Positions 14,901 to 21,142 of a stretch of DNA of 42,642 nt are shown piece by piece. The stretch is taken from the NCBI GenBank assembly GCA_017934185.1, contig JAGBJY010000007.1, positions 1-42,642 on the forward strand, written 5' to 3'. How positions within the stretch are numbered: position 1 is the stretch's first letter; every line of letters starts with the position of its first letter. The translations under genes and the position numbers were made by a program. The notes under the pieces are model-generated. The model searched no databases and was not told where the DNA came from. It was given only the letters and a program-made list of their open reading frames with translations. The stretch is from Bacteroidales bacterium. GTDB taxonomy: Bacteria > Bacteroidota > Bacteroidia > Bacteroidales > UBA932.

Positions 14901-15651
14901 TAGCACCATCGGCCGCCTTGGAACCGTAAAGAGCGGCAGCAGCGGCACCTTTCAGCACGGACATGCTCTCGATATCTTCGGGGTTGATATCCATTACACG
15001 GTTGGAATAGGTGGTGTTGCTGCGGGACATGCCGTCTGTTCCGGTATTACCGAGTACCGTAGTGGAGTTATCGTAGATGATACCGTCCACAACGAACAGC
15101 GGGGTATTGTCGCGGCCCTCGTAGGTGGAGTTGGCGCCACGGATGATGATGGAAGCACCGGCACCGGCGGCACCGGAAGACTGGGTAACATTCACACCAG
15201 GGACCTTACCTGCCAGGGAATTGATCACATTGGCGTTTTTGTTCTTCAGGAGTTCTTCGGAATTCACTTCAGACACCGAATAGCCCAGTGCCTTTCTTTC
15301 ACGCTTGATACCCAGCGCCGTCACCACGGATTCTTCCAGGATGTCGTTGTCTTCCTGCAGGGTGATGCGAAGATTGCCGGCAGCGGCGGCCACCTCCACG
15401 GTGGAATAGCCGATGCAGGAAATCTCCAGAGTAGCACCGGAGGGAGCTGTCAGGGCAAAGGCACCGTTCCCGTCGGTCATGGTACCGTTGGTGGTTCCTT
15501 TGACAATTACGCCTGCTCCCGGAACGGGCTGACCGCTCTCATCGGAGACAGTTCCCTTCACAGAAATGTTCTGTGCAGAAAGCCCCACACAGACCAGCAG
15601 TGCAGCAAATACCGTCACCACACGTGCACTAAATAGTTTTTGAAGAGACAT
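11986..15651 (-). CDS. SusC/RagA TonB-dependent transporter fused to an OmpA-like domain
   Basis: A 1221-residue outer-membrane importer. Order of parts: signal peptide (to about residue 26, ending VGLSAQ); a carboxypeptidase-regulatory-like domain (ISVKGTVSDESGQPVPGAGV, residues 29-100); a TonB plug starting VVTALGIKRERKALGYSV; and a 22-strand barrel that ends near residue 1066 with VSTVSFGVNVSFGG. Normal SusC proteins stop at that strand. Here a 49-residue charged linker (EKVVEKEVVKEVVKEV) and an OmpA-like domain (about 1116-1221) follow. The OmpA domain has TITGYADSATGTP and the peptidoglycan-binding motif NKSLSARRAEVVVNML with the key Asp and Arg. It is co-transcribed with SusD behind a strong promoter at 15741-15771. 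Confidence 0.95.
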   Translation of the reverse strand: MSLQKLFSARVVTVFAALLVCVGLSAQNISVKGTVSDESGQPVPGAGVIVKGTTNGTMTDGNGAFALTAPSGATLEISCIGYSTVEVAAAAGNLRITLQEDNDILEESVVTALGIKRERKALGYSVSEVNSEELLKNKNANVINSLAGKVPGVNVTQSSGAAGAGASIIIRGANSTYEGRDNTPLFVVDGIIYDNSTTVLGNTGTDGMSRSNTTYSNRVMDINPEDIESMSVLKGAAAAALYGSKAADGAIIITTKKGSEGSVKVDYAGKASVSWGNKLPQAQTTFGRGSYTTNGVLNDQTYSLWGEKLGAGAQIYDNIGNFFKPGVIYDNNVSVSGGTKNNSFYLSLSNFNQKGIVPNTGYNKTTVRFNGEQKFGRLTVGANVSYAISKTDKTLTSAGLYDGGGSGSMESLYTWPITENMSHYLNEDGSKYRLFDGIWELADDKENPYWIINKDQLYDKTNRFTGALNAGFDITDWWNVSARVGYDTFTTDAYTYIAPGSVVRDMYQNGRLNKSDYNYQYLSTNVMSNMHKSFGNFDLHLLVGTTTEATERHNQQHWGYNFITAGTASFTNIAKGNQQFKDATVRKRLVGVYGEFGVAYKNIAYLTVTGRNDWSSTLPIDNRSYFYPSVSGSFVFSELIPQNNILSFGKVRASWARVGKDAEAYVTSTNLLAPYTYGNFTLVGNYFEAGNPYLVPEIQTAWEVGAELKFLNGRIGLDWTYYHSETMNQIARPRLSQASGYSMTTINSGSVINRGQEFALTFIPVSNRNWDWTIVLNGSYNRGTLGQFLEGVTKFYPTDAQFGSVQAASIPNGGIFLGLVGTRYEYEKDADGNEIMGGAYAIDPNTGLYKVSTETDALVGNREPKFIGGLANTLRYKNLSLSFLLDFRIGGAVYNGTDWLMVNSGISPVTTLNDRQSVTLTGVASADGVIGGQNVAAGDPVTVTYNADQNYEIKGVTYNGKSLIQSYWSNYRSNSYNFITDVNWLKLRSLSLTYDFTSLIKKTSIIKGLSATLSGTNLFTITNYKGMDPEVSTAGGTGGSGATGIDYASVPAVSTVSFGVNVSFGGSPSEGKVKSAPSVAAIQEIVREVEVVKEKVVEKEVVKEVVKEVPANTLDGVYTDDIYFVIGKAEIRPDEAFKLGEISRVLKDNPHARVTITGYADSATGTPDKNKSLSARRAEVVVNMLKKAGISADRITFDSTGTDKDASLAPESNRVAVCVIK

Positions 15652-15740
15652 AAATTGGTTAGTTGGTTAATGAACTATTTGTTAATAAATAGGAATATCG
15701 TTTCCTTGCAATGTTTAATTTTTTGAATTATACTTCAATA

Positions 15741-15771
15741 CAAAGGTAAACAAATTTAAAAAACAGACAAA
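15741..15771 (-). promoter_or_regulatory. Promoter of the minus-strand SusC/SusD operon
   Basis: Minus-strand TTTG (15768-15771) and TACCTTTG (15741-15748) have a 19-base spacer, matching the Bacteroidetes consensus. The leader is about 85 bases and AT-rich, with short direct repeats (GTTAGTTGGTTAATGAAC on the plus strand). Confidence 0.82.
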
Positions 15772-15825
15772 GGATTTTCTCTCTTTTTTCATTGTGTACA
15801 AGACTGGTCTCCTATGACCCTTTTG

Positions 15826-17289
15826 TCAGACTTCTGCGAACAGGTCATCGGCCGTAACAACGGCATTCACGATTCCTGCATATTTATTCCTGACAATGCC
15901 GTATGTTGTTACCAAGATGGTCTGGATGGGCTTTTTTATCTTTGTGACCGACCGGAAAGAAGTCCGTCTCCGGGCAAAATCTTTTTCGTCTTTTTCCGAA
16001 AGCGGATAGTCATCTTCGTAAAAACGCATTTCACAGAGATTGACGCCAAGGCTCCCTTTGTCAATTACAAGGTCAATCTGTGCTCCTTCAATCCCCTTAT
16101 CCGGGTCTTTTCTGCATTGCCAGGAACAGACATTCGTGGGGATTCCGCCGATTCCCAGTTTTTTCTTGATTTGTTCACTATGGAGGAGGCAGACTCTTTC
16201 GAATGCATGTCCGGCCCAATTGTCAAACACTTTGGCAGGAATTTGGGTGAAATCATCACTGTAGCGGGTTCCATCCTTCATGAATTTGAAGTAGAATAGC
16301 GTAAAGTTGTCAATTAACTGGTACATGGAATCCTTCTTGGCTTTTCCGAAAGCAGTGTATCTGCGGATGAAACCGGCTTTCTCCAGATCCTCAAGAAGAG
16401 CGGACAGAGTTCCTCCATCACTCAATCCGCTGGTCTTGATAATCTCCTCTCGTAGCATGCCCACCCCTTTTTCTGATAATGCGGTAATTACCTTCACATA
16501 GGGCCGCGGCTGCTCAAAAGCCACCCTGAAGAGCATTTCAAATTCATTGTCTAAAGTGGGCGACTCTCCGAAAAACATCCGGTTTACTCCGCTTGCCACC
16601 GTATCCATCGGTAAAAATTCGTCCCAATAATATGGGATACCGCCCAGAATCATATATGCTTCTATGATGTTCTTTCGTGACATGGCCAGATGTTTGTATT
16701 CGGCAAATGCCTCACATTCACGAAGATTGAAGGGTTTGATATTAAGAACATCCGATTGTCTGCGGTACAGTCCTCCTTTGTCTGCCAGCAATCTCTTGAA
16801 AATCCAGGATGTGGAAGATGCGCAGACCACCATAAGGATGTCGTGGCGTTTGGATGCCCATCCGTTCCAAAACGAGGACAGCATGGAAAGAAAGTCGGAT
16901 TCTGGAGTTTCCATCCAAGACAGTTCATCCAGGACGATGACTTTTTTAGTTGGGTGCTCCGCTGTCACATCCTCAGCGCCAATCAAATCTTTCAACAGTT
17001 CAAACGCCTCGCGCCAATCGGCAGGTAGCGGGCATTTGTCAAAACCATGCCGCAGCAGAGAATTCCGGAACGCATGGAGTTCCTGTGAAAGCATTTCACA
17101 GGCAGTCTTTGTTCCGTCGTTTGCTATATATTCCCCGGTGTGCTCAAAAAACAACCTTCCGCGGAAAGTTTCATTCACAAGGAAAGTTTTCCCGACCCTC
17201 CTTCTCCCATAGACAATAACCAGTCGGGAATAGTCAGACTCGTAGGCGTGCAGTAACCGTTCCTGCTCAGTTTCTCTTCCAATAATCAT
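15826..17289 (-). CDS. AAA ATPase with DUF234 C-terminal domain
   Basis: A 487-residue ATPase of the ATPase_2 (archaeal-type) group with a DUF234 C-terminal part. Walker A is GRRRVGKT (residues 28-35), and Walker B is VIVLDELSWM (near 118-127). A GG-type loop (YMILGGIPYYWDEF) and the DUF234 segment (LIDNFTLFYFKFMK, then a restriction-endonuclease-like core with GAQIDLVID) follow. The family is common in Bacteroidetes and archaea, often on mobile DNA, and its biological job is unresolved; a DNA-related role is suspected because the C-terminal region resembles nuclease folds. Length is complete. Codon use is more AT-rich than its neighbours, and an integrase remnant and hairpin repeats flank it, which points to acquisition by transfer. 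Confidence 0.9.
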   Translation of the reverse strand: MIIGRETEQERLLHAYESDYSRLVIVYGRRRVGKTFLVNETFRGRLFFEHTGEYIANDGTKTACEMLSQELHAFRNSLLRHGFDKCPLPADWREAFELLKDLIGAEDVTAEHPTKKVIVLDELSWMETPESDFLSMLSSFWNGWASKRHDILMVVCASSTSWIFKRLLADKGGLYRRQSDVLNIKPFNLRECEAFAEYKHLAMSRKNIIEAYMILGGIPYYWDEFLPMDTVASGVNRMFFGESPTLDNEFEMLFRVAFEQPRPYVKVITALSEKGVGMLREEIIKTSGLSDGGTLSALLEDLEKAGFIRRYTAFGKAKKDSMYQLIDNFTLFYFKFMKDGTRYSDDFTQIPAKVFDNWAGHAFERVCLLHSEQIKKKLGIGGIPTNVCSWQCRKDPDKGIEGAQIDLVIDKGSLGVNLCEMRFYEDDYPLSEKDEKDFARRRTSFRSVTKIKKPIQTILVTTYGIVRNKYAGIVNAVVTADDLFAEV

Positions 17290-17308
17290 GGCATGTTATT
17301 TTTTTTTA

Positions 17309-17316
17309 CAAATATA
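17309..17316 (-). promoter_or_regulatory. -7 box for the DUF234 ATPase
   Basis: Minus-strand TATATTTG lies 19 bases before the ATG at 17289. The expected -33 position falls in the first hairpin repeat (from 17335), which lacks TTTG, so a protein bound to that repeat could affect this promoter. Confidence 0.5.
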
Positions 17317-17334
17317 AACATTTATTTCGAGTCT

Positions 17335-17371
17335 CCAGCGGAATCTCGATTTTTTTGGCAGATTCCGCTGG
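17335..17371. repeat. Hairpin repeat, copy 1
   Basis: CCAGCGGAATCT (17335-17346) and AGATTCCGCTGG (17360-17371) form a perfect 12-bp stem around a T-rich 13-base loop (CGATTTTTTTGGC). An almost identical copy lies exactly 90 bases further right. Confidence 0.88.
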
Positions 17372-17424
17372 GGTATTCTCTTTAAAGCACAACTATATAT
17401 CTGTCTCTCAATTACATAAACATT

Positions 17425-17461
17425 CCAGCGGAATCTCGAATTTTTTTGAAGATTCCGCTGG
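17425..17461. repeat. Hairpin repeat, copy 2
   Basis: The same 12-bp arms as copy 1 (17425-17436 and 17450-17461), with the loop CGAATTTTTTTGA. Arms are conserved base for base while the loop differs, so the stem or the arm sequence is what has been kept. It ends 15 bases before the stop of the recombinase stub. Confidence 0.88.
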
Positions 17462-17475
17462 AGCGTAGGCTAACG

Positions 17476-17640
17476 TCACTCTTCAGGCCGAAACTCCATG
17501 AAGCAGAGGCGGGCGCGGACTTGTCGGCTCGGGGTGGGAAGGAGGAAGGTGGCATACACTTTTTCGGTGACCAGAACCGACGTGTGGCCCAGCAGGCGGC
17601 TGATCATGTGCACGCTCACGCCGCCGTAGATCTTAAAAAA
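17476..17640 (-). pseudogene. Tyrosine recombinase, C-terminal remnant
   Basis: The last 49 or so codons match the C-terminal catalytic end of phage-type integrases: GVSVHMISRLLGHTSVLVTE followed by KVYATF. The His of the LGH motif and the nucleophilic Tyr are present; the N-terminal domains and the first catalytic Arg are missing. The open frame continues rightward to 17787, but that part crosses a large inverted repeat and shows no integrase similarity. It is therefore a remnant, and evidence that this patch was once mobile. The 217 bases from 17641 to 17857 hold only the inverted repeat and a promoter. Confidence 0.85.
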
Positions 17641-17649
17641 CATAAAATA

Positions 17650-17703
17650 AATCGGTTGAAACACACAAAAAGGTTGTAAAACAACACAATTTTTCAACCG
17701 ATT
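17650..17703. repeat. Long inverted repeat abutting the recombinase remnant
   Basis: AATCGGTTGAAA (17650-17661) and TTTCAACCGATT (17692-17703) are perfect 12-bp arms. Inside is a smaller stem, GTTGT/ACAAC. It may be a terminator-like element, a recombination site or a tiny inserted element. It marks the point where integrase similarity ends. Confidence 0.8.
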
Positions 17704-17816
17704 ATAGGAAATCTGCACTCCATTCTTTAGGTTTGTCACAGGGCCATTGTCTATATGCCCCATCGAAGACGAAGCGGAAAATTTCACATATATGTAAAGA
17801 AATTATTAGATAAATC

Positions 17817-17847
17817 TTTCATTATTAATGTTTAATATTTAAATTTG
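17817..17847 (+). promoter_or_regulatory. Promoter of the second toxin-antitoxin-like pair
   Basis: TTTC (17817-17820; one mismatch to TTTG) and TAAATTTG (17840-17847) are 19 bases apart. The ATG follows 10 bases later. Confidence 0.7.
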
Positions 17848-17857
17848 CAGAGCAATT

Positions 17858-18361
17858 ATGGAACAAGTGCAGAAAGTGGAGTTTGTGCCCTTCTTATTGA
17901 CAAAGGCTGTTGATATTTATGCTATTCGTTTTGGAGGTAGTGCAGACACAGAACTCAAAAAATTCATGTTGCTGTTTAAGGACAGCGAAGATGTTTACCT
18001 AAAAGATGATTATGACAGGATAAGAGCTGCTATTGTAAAAATTGCCGAGAATGGTGCCCTGGAATCCTATTTTAGGCTGGAGGGGCATCAAGATGACAGG
18101 GTCGCAGCAATCCCCTTGCTGATAAAACCGCGAAACCATTCCAGAAATGGGACACTAAGACTTTACTGCATTCGGATTTCAGATCAACTGCTTATCGTAG
18201 GAGGAGGGGGACTTAAGACCACAAGAACATATGAAGATGACAACTACTTGAGCCAGCAAGTTGCAACGCTACAGTCAATAGATGCAGTGCTCAAAGAATT
18301 AGAGTCAGACGGGAAGAGACTGGAAGATGAATTGCCGAACATAATTATTGAAGTTGAGTGA
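17858..18361 (+). CDS. Putative toxin of a two-gene XRE module
   Basis: A 167-residue cytoplasmic protein that I cannot assign to a named family. The N-terminal half is mixed helix and strand (VEFVPFLLTKAVDIYAIRFG). The second half has a pair of strands resembling the core of RelE/HigB-like toxins: NGTLRLYCIRISDQLLIVGG, then GLKTTRTYEDD, then a helix SQQVATLQSIDAVLKELESD. It is longer than usual HigB toxins. It is followed after 4 bases by an XRE-type regulator, and the pair has its own promoter in an AT-rich patch beside a recombinase remnant. The order toxin then antitoxin is HigBA-like. Toxic activity is inferred from this context only. Confidence 0.7.
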   Translation: MEQVQKVEFVPFLLTKAVDIYAIRFGGSADTELKKFMLLFKDSEDVYLKDDYDRIRAAIVKIAENGALESYFRLEGHQDDRVAAIPLLIKPRNHSRNGTLRLYCIRISDQLLIVGGGGLKTTRTYEDDNYLSQQVATLQSIDAVLKELESDGKRLEDELPNIIIEVE

Positions 18362-18365
18362 ACCA

Positions 18366-18659
18366 ATGAAAGCAAAGTACATAGATCCGGAACTAAAAGA
18401 TTTCATTAACGGTATTCCAAAGCCGATTGAAAAGGAGGTTGGGTACTCTTTTGATATAGCAAAAAGAATACTGGACGTCCTTCATAAGAAAGGCTGGAGT
18501 CGGTCTGATTTGGCAAAAGCAACAGGCAAACGTGAGTCTGAGATAACACGTTGGCTCAGCGGAACACACAACTACACCATCCGCACGATAGCGCTCATAG
18601 AATCTGCTTTGGGAGAGGAAATCATCTCCGTTAAAAGATATCGTAGATCCCAGTCTTAA
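18366..18659 (+). CDS. XRE-family regulator, putative antitoxin
   Basis: A 97-residue Cro/XRE-type DNA-binding protein. The helix-turn-helix covers about residues 42-90 (VLHKKGWSRSDLAKATGKRE, SEITRWLSGTHNYTIRTIAL). The N-terminal 40 residues (YIDPELKDFINGIPKPIEKE) would be the toxin-contacting part if the pair is a toxin-antitoxin module. I start it at ATG 18366, 4 bases after the upstream stop; a TTG at 18348 inside the upstream gene would add six residues. The transcription unit ends just before the U32 gene, with no clear terminator. Confidence 0.85.
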   Translation: MKAKYIDPELKDFINGIPKPIEKEVGYSFDIAKRILDVLHKKGWSRSDLAKATGKRESEITRWLSGTHNYTIRTIALIESALGEEIISVKRYRRSQS

Positions 18660-18701
18660 GGTCCCGTGTCACAGCCGGCAACTTTTTTCGGCAAAAAGCA
18701 G

Positions 18702-18709
18702 TACCTTTG
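18702..18709 (+). promoter_or_regulatory. -7 box for the U32 gene
   Basis: TACCTTTG ends 4 bases before the ATG at 18714. In Bacteroidetes transcription usually starts a few bases after this box, so the mRNA should begin at or next to the start codon. No clear -33 TTTG is seen. Confidence 0.6.
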
Positions 18710-18713
18710 CACC

Positions 18714-19970
18714 ATGGACAGGAAAGAACTGGAAATCATGGCCCCGGCGGGGAGTTTTGAGTGCCTTCTGGCCGCCATTCAGGGCGGAGCAGACTCCGTT
18801 TACTTTGGCGTGGGACATCTGAACATGCGCTCACACAGCGCGGGGAACTTCACCAAGGAGGACCTGCCGGAAGTGATGCGCATCTGCCGGCAATATGGCA
18901 TCAAGGGCTACCTCACCCTTAACATCACCCTCTACGGGGAAGACCTTGCCGATGCACGCGAAACCCTGGACGCCGCCAAGGCAGCGGGAGTGAATGCCAT
19001 CATCGCTTCCGACATGGCCGCCATCCTGTACTGCCGATCCATCGGCCTGGAGGTGCATATTTCCACGCAGCTATCCATCTCCAACATAGAAGCCCTCAAG
19101 TTCTACGCCCAGTGGGCCGATGTGGTGGTGCTGGCCCGGGAGCTGAACCTCACTCAGGTAAAAGCCATCCACGACGCCATAGAGAAAGAGCAGATCAAAG
19201 GCCCTTCCGGAAACCTAGTCCGCATAGAGATGTTCGCCCACGGAGCCTTCTGCATGGCCATTTCCGGCAAATGCTACCTTTCCCTGGCGGCCTACGGGGA
19301 AAGTGCCAACCGGGGCGCCTGCCTGCAGGTTTGCCGCCGCGGCTACCTGGTAACGGACTACGAAACCGGCAACCAGATTCACATTGACAACAAGTACATG
19401 ATGTCCCCCAAGGACCTGTGCACCATTGGTTTTGCCGATAAATTCGTGGAGGCCGGGGTGAAAGTGTTCAAGATTGAAGGCCGCGCCCGCAGCGCCGACT
19501 ACGTGAAAATCACTGCGGAGTGCTACCGCAAGGTCGCCGATGCCGTAGCCGACGGAAACTTCACCAAGGAGCTGGGCGAGCGCCTCAAAGAGCGCCTTGC
19601 CACCGTTTTCAACCGCGGCTTCTGGGACGGCTATTACCTGGGTGCCAAGATGGGCGAGTGGAGCGCCATCTACGGCAGCCACGCCACCCGGCGCAAGGTG
19701 TACATCGGCAAAGTGACCAATTGGTTCGACCGCATCGGCGTTGCGGAAATCCAGGTAGATGCCGCTCCCCTTCACAAAGGGGACGACCTTCTTTTCATCG
19801 GCCACACCACCGGCATCGTGGAAATGAAGATTGAAGAACTTCGCGTAGACCTGCTTCCGGCCGATACCGCCCCGCAGGGCGTGCGCTGCTCCGTAGCCGT
19901 GCCGCCGCAAGAAGGCGAATTCCACCCCCACCGCGGAGACAAGGTCTACGTATGGAATTATGAAAAATAA
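18714..19970 (+). CDS. U32 family protein, likely tRNA uridine hydroxylase (TrhP/YegQ-like)
   Basis: A 418-residue member of the U32 'peptidase' family. Characterised relatives (TrhP) hydroxylate uridine 34 of tRNA rather than cut proteins. The N-terminal barrel starts ELEIMAPAGSFECLLAAIQG and has VYFGVGHLNMRS. The family signature with cysteines is EMFAHGAFCMAISGKCYLSL followed by GESANRGACLQVCRRGY, which fits an iron-sulfur cluster site. YMMSPKDLCTIGF and VFKIEGRARSADYVK close the core, and a beta-rich domain ends the protein. Overall length and motifs favour the TrhP branch, though RlhA (23S rRNA) is an alternative. ATG 18714 is preferred over upstream frames because these would run through the promoter box. 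Confidence 0.88.
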   Translation: MDRKELEIMAPAGSFECLLAAIQGGADSVYFGVGHLNMRSHSAGNFTKEDLPEVMRICRQYGIKGYLTLNITLYGEDLADARETLDAAKAAGVNAIIASDMAAILYCRSIGLEVHISTQLSISNIEALKFYAQWADVVVLARELNLTQVKAIHDAIEKEQIKGPSGNLVRIEMFAHGAFCMAISGKCYLSLAAYGESANRGACLQVCRRGYLVTDYETGNQIHIDNKYMMSPKDLCTIGFADKFVEAGVKVFKIEGRARSADYVKITAECYRKVADAVADGNFTKELGERLKERLATVFNRGFWDGYYLGAKMGEWSAIYGSHATRRKVYIGKVTNWFDRIGVAEIQVDAAPLHKGDDLLFIGHTTGIVEMKIEELRVDLLPADTAPQGVRCSVAVPPQEGEFHPHRGDKVYVWNYEK

Positions 19971-19974
19971 TTCC

Positions 19975-19982
19975 TACCTTTG
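19975..19982 (+). promoter_or_regulatory. Possible -7 box for the nucleoside-gate membrane protein
   Basis: TACCTTTG lies 20 bases before the ATG at 20003 and 4 bases after the U32 stop. No -33 TTTG at the proper spacing. Confidence 0.45.
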
Positions 19983-20002
19983 TTTCCACTAACCACACAA
20001 GT

Positions 20003-21142
20003 ATGAAAAAAACACGGCGGTCCACTGTTGAGGCCCTCATTTTCCTGACCCTTCTTATCCTGGTTTTCAGCCTGCTGGGCTCCCGCATGGGCGGAGGCAA
20101 CATGCTCAAGACCATCATGAACACGGCGCACGACTTGCTGCTGAACACGGTGTTCTACCTCATGGGCATTACGGTGCTCACCGGAGCCTTGTCCAAACTA
20201 ATGTCGGAATTCGGGGTGGTAACCCTGCTGGAGCGCGTTCTGCGGCCCCTGATGAAGCCGCTGTACAACCTGCCCGGCGTAGCAGCCCTGGGCGCGGTGA
20301 TGACCTTCCTCAGTGACAACCCCGCCATCATCGCCCTGTCCAAGGACAAGACTTTCAGCGCCTATTTCAAGAAATACCAGCTCATCTCGCTCACCAACTT
20401 CGGAACCGCCTTCGGCATGGGCTTCGTGGTCATTATCACCATGATTGGCTACGGCCAGCTCACCGGCGCCTTGGTAGGACTTTTCGGGGCCTTCTGCGGC
20501 TCCATCATCAGCACCCGCATCATGCAGCGGAGCTGCCTCAAGACCTACCCTGAACTTGCAGAGCCCGTTCAGGACGAAGCCCCGGAAACCATCCAGGAAG
20601 AGCACCTGGAGCAGGAGCAGAAAGACGGCATTTTCATGCGCTTTCTCAACGCCGTGCTGGACGGCGGCAAGAACGGTGTGGAACTGGGCCTTCAGATTAT
20701 TCCCGGCGTGCTGATTATCACTACGGCCGTCATTATGATTACCTTCGGTGTGGGCCCGGAAGGCGTGTACAACGGCTCATCTTCGCAGGGCGTTCCCATC
20801 CTCCCCTGGCTGGCCGAAAAGATTCACTGGGTGTTTGAATGGCTCTTCGGCTTTGAGCACATGGAGCTTATCGCCTTCCCCATGACCGCCCTGGGCGCCG
20901 TGGGTGCCGCGCTGGGCCTGCTGCCCACCTTTGACGGAGCCGGCATTCTGGACGGCAATGCCATCGCGGTATTCACCGCCATCGGCATGTGCTGGAGCGG
21001 TTTCCTCTCCACACACACCGCCATGCTGGATTCACTGGGTTACCGGAAAGTGATTTCCAAGGCCATCGGTGCACACACGGTGGCCGGCCTCTGTGCAGGC
21101 ATCATCGCCCACTTCGTTTTCCTCTTGGTTTCGCTGCTTTAG
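20003..21142 (+). CDS. Nucleoside-recognition (Gate) domain membrane protein, CD0519/CD1768-like
   Basis: A 379-residue inner-membrane protein with two Gate-type halves. The first contains LLLNTVFYLMGITVLTGALS and the motif TFLSDNPAIIALSKDKTFSA; the second begins after an acidic loop (QDEAPETIQEEHLEQEQKDG, about residues 190-210) with NGVELGLQIIPGVLIITTAV. It resembles proteins annotated as the CD0519/CD1768 family; I recall no established substrate for them, and transport is an inference from the Gate fold. The final 41 bases overlap the convergent RNase R gene. The start ATG is followed by a basic stretch (MKKTRRS) before the first membrane span, as expected. Confidence 0.78.
   Translation: MKKTRRSTVEALIFLTLLILVFSLLGSRMGGGNMLKTIMNTAHDLLLNTVFYLMGITVLTGALSKLMSEFGVVTLLERVLRPLMKPLYNLPGVAALGAVMTFLSDNPAIIALSKDKTFSAYFKKYQLISLTNFGTAFGMGFVVIITMIGYGQLTGALVGLFGAFCGSIISTRIMQRSCLKTYPELAEPVQDEAPETIQEEHLEQEQKDGIFMRFLNAVLDGGKNGVELGLQIIPGVLIITTAVIMITFGVGPEGVYNGSSSQGVPILPWLAEKIHWVFEWLFGFEHMELIAFPMTALGAVGAALGLLPTFDGAGILDGNAIAVFTAIGMCWSGFLSTHTAMLDSLGYRKVISKAIGAHTVAGLCAGIIAHFVFLLVSLL

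Noticed and set aside
17335-17461. A minimal CRISPR array (two repeats).
   Set aside because: Only two units, each a self-contained hairpin with a T-rich loop, 53 bases apart, and no cas genes.
17641-17787. Treating the integrase frame as an intact 103-residue gene.
   Set aside because: Its first half crosses an inverted repeat and has no recombinase likeness; only the last 50 codons are recognisable.
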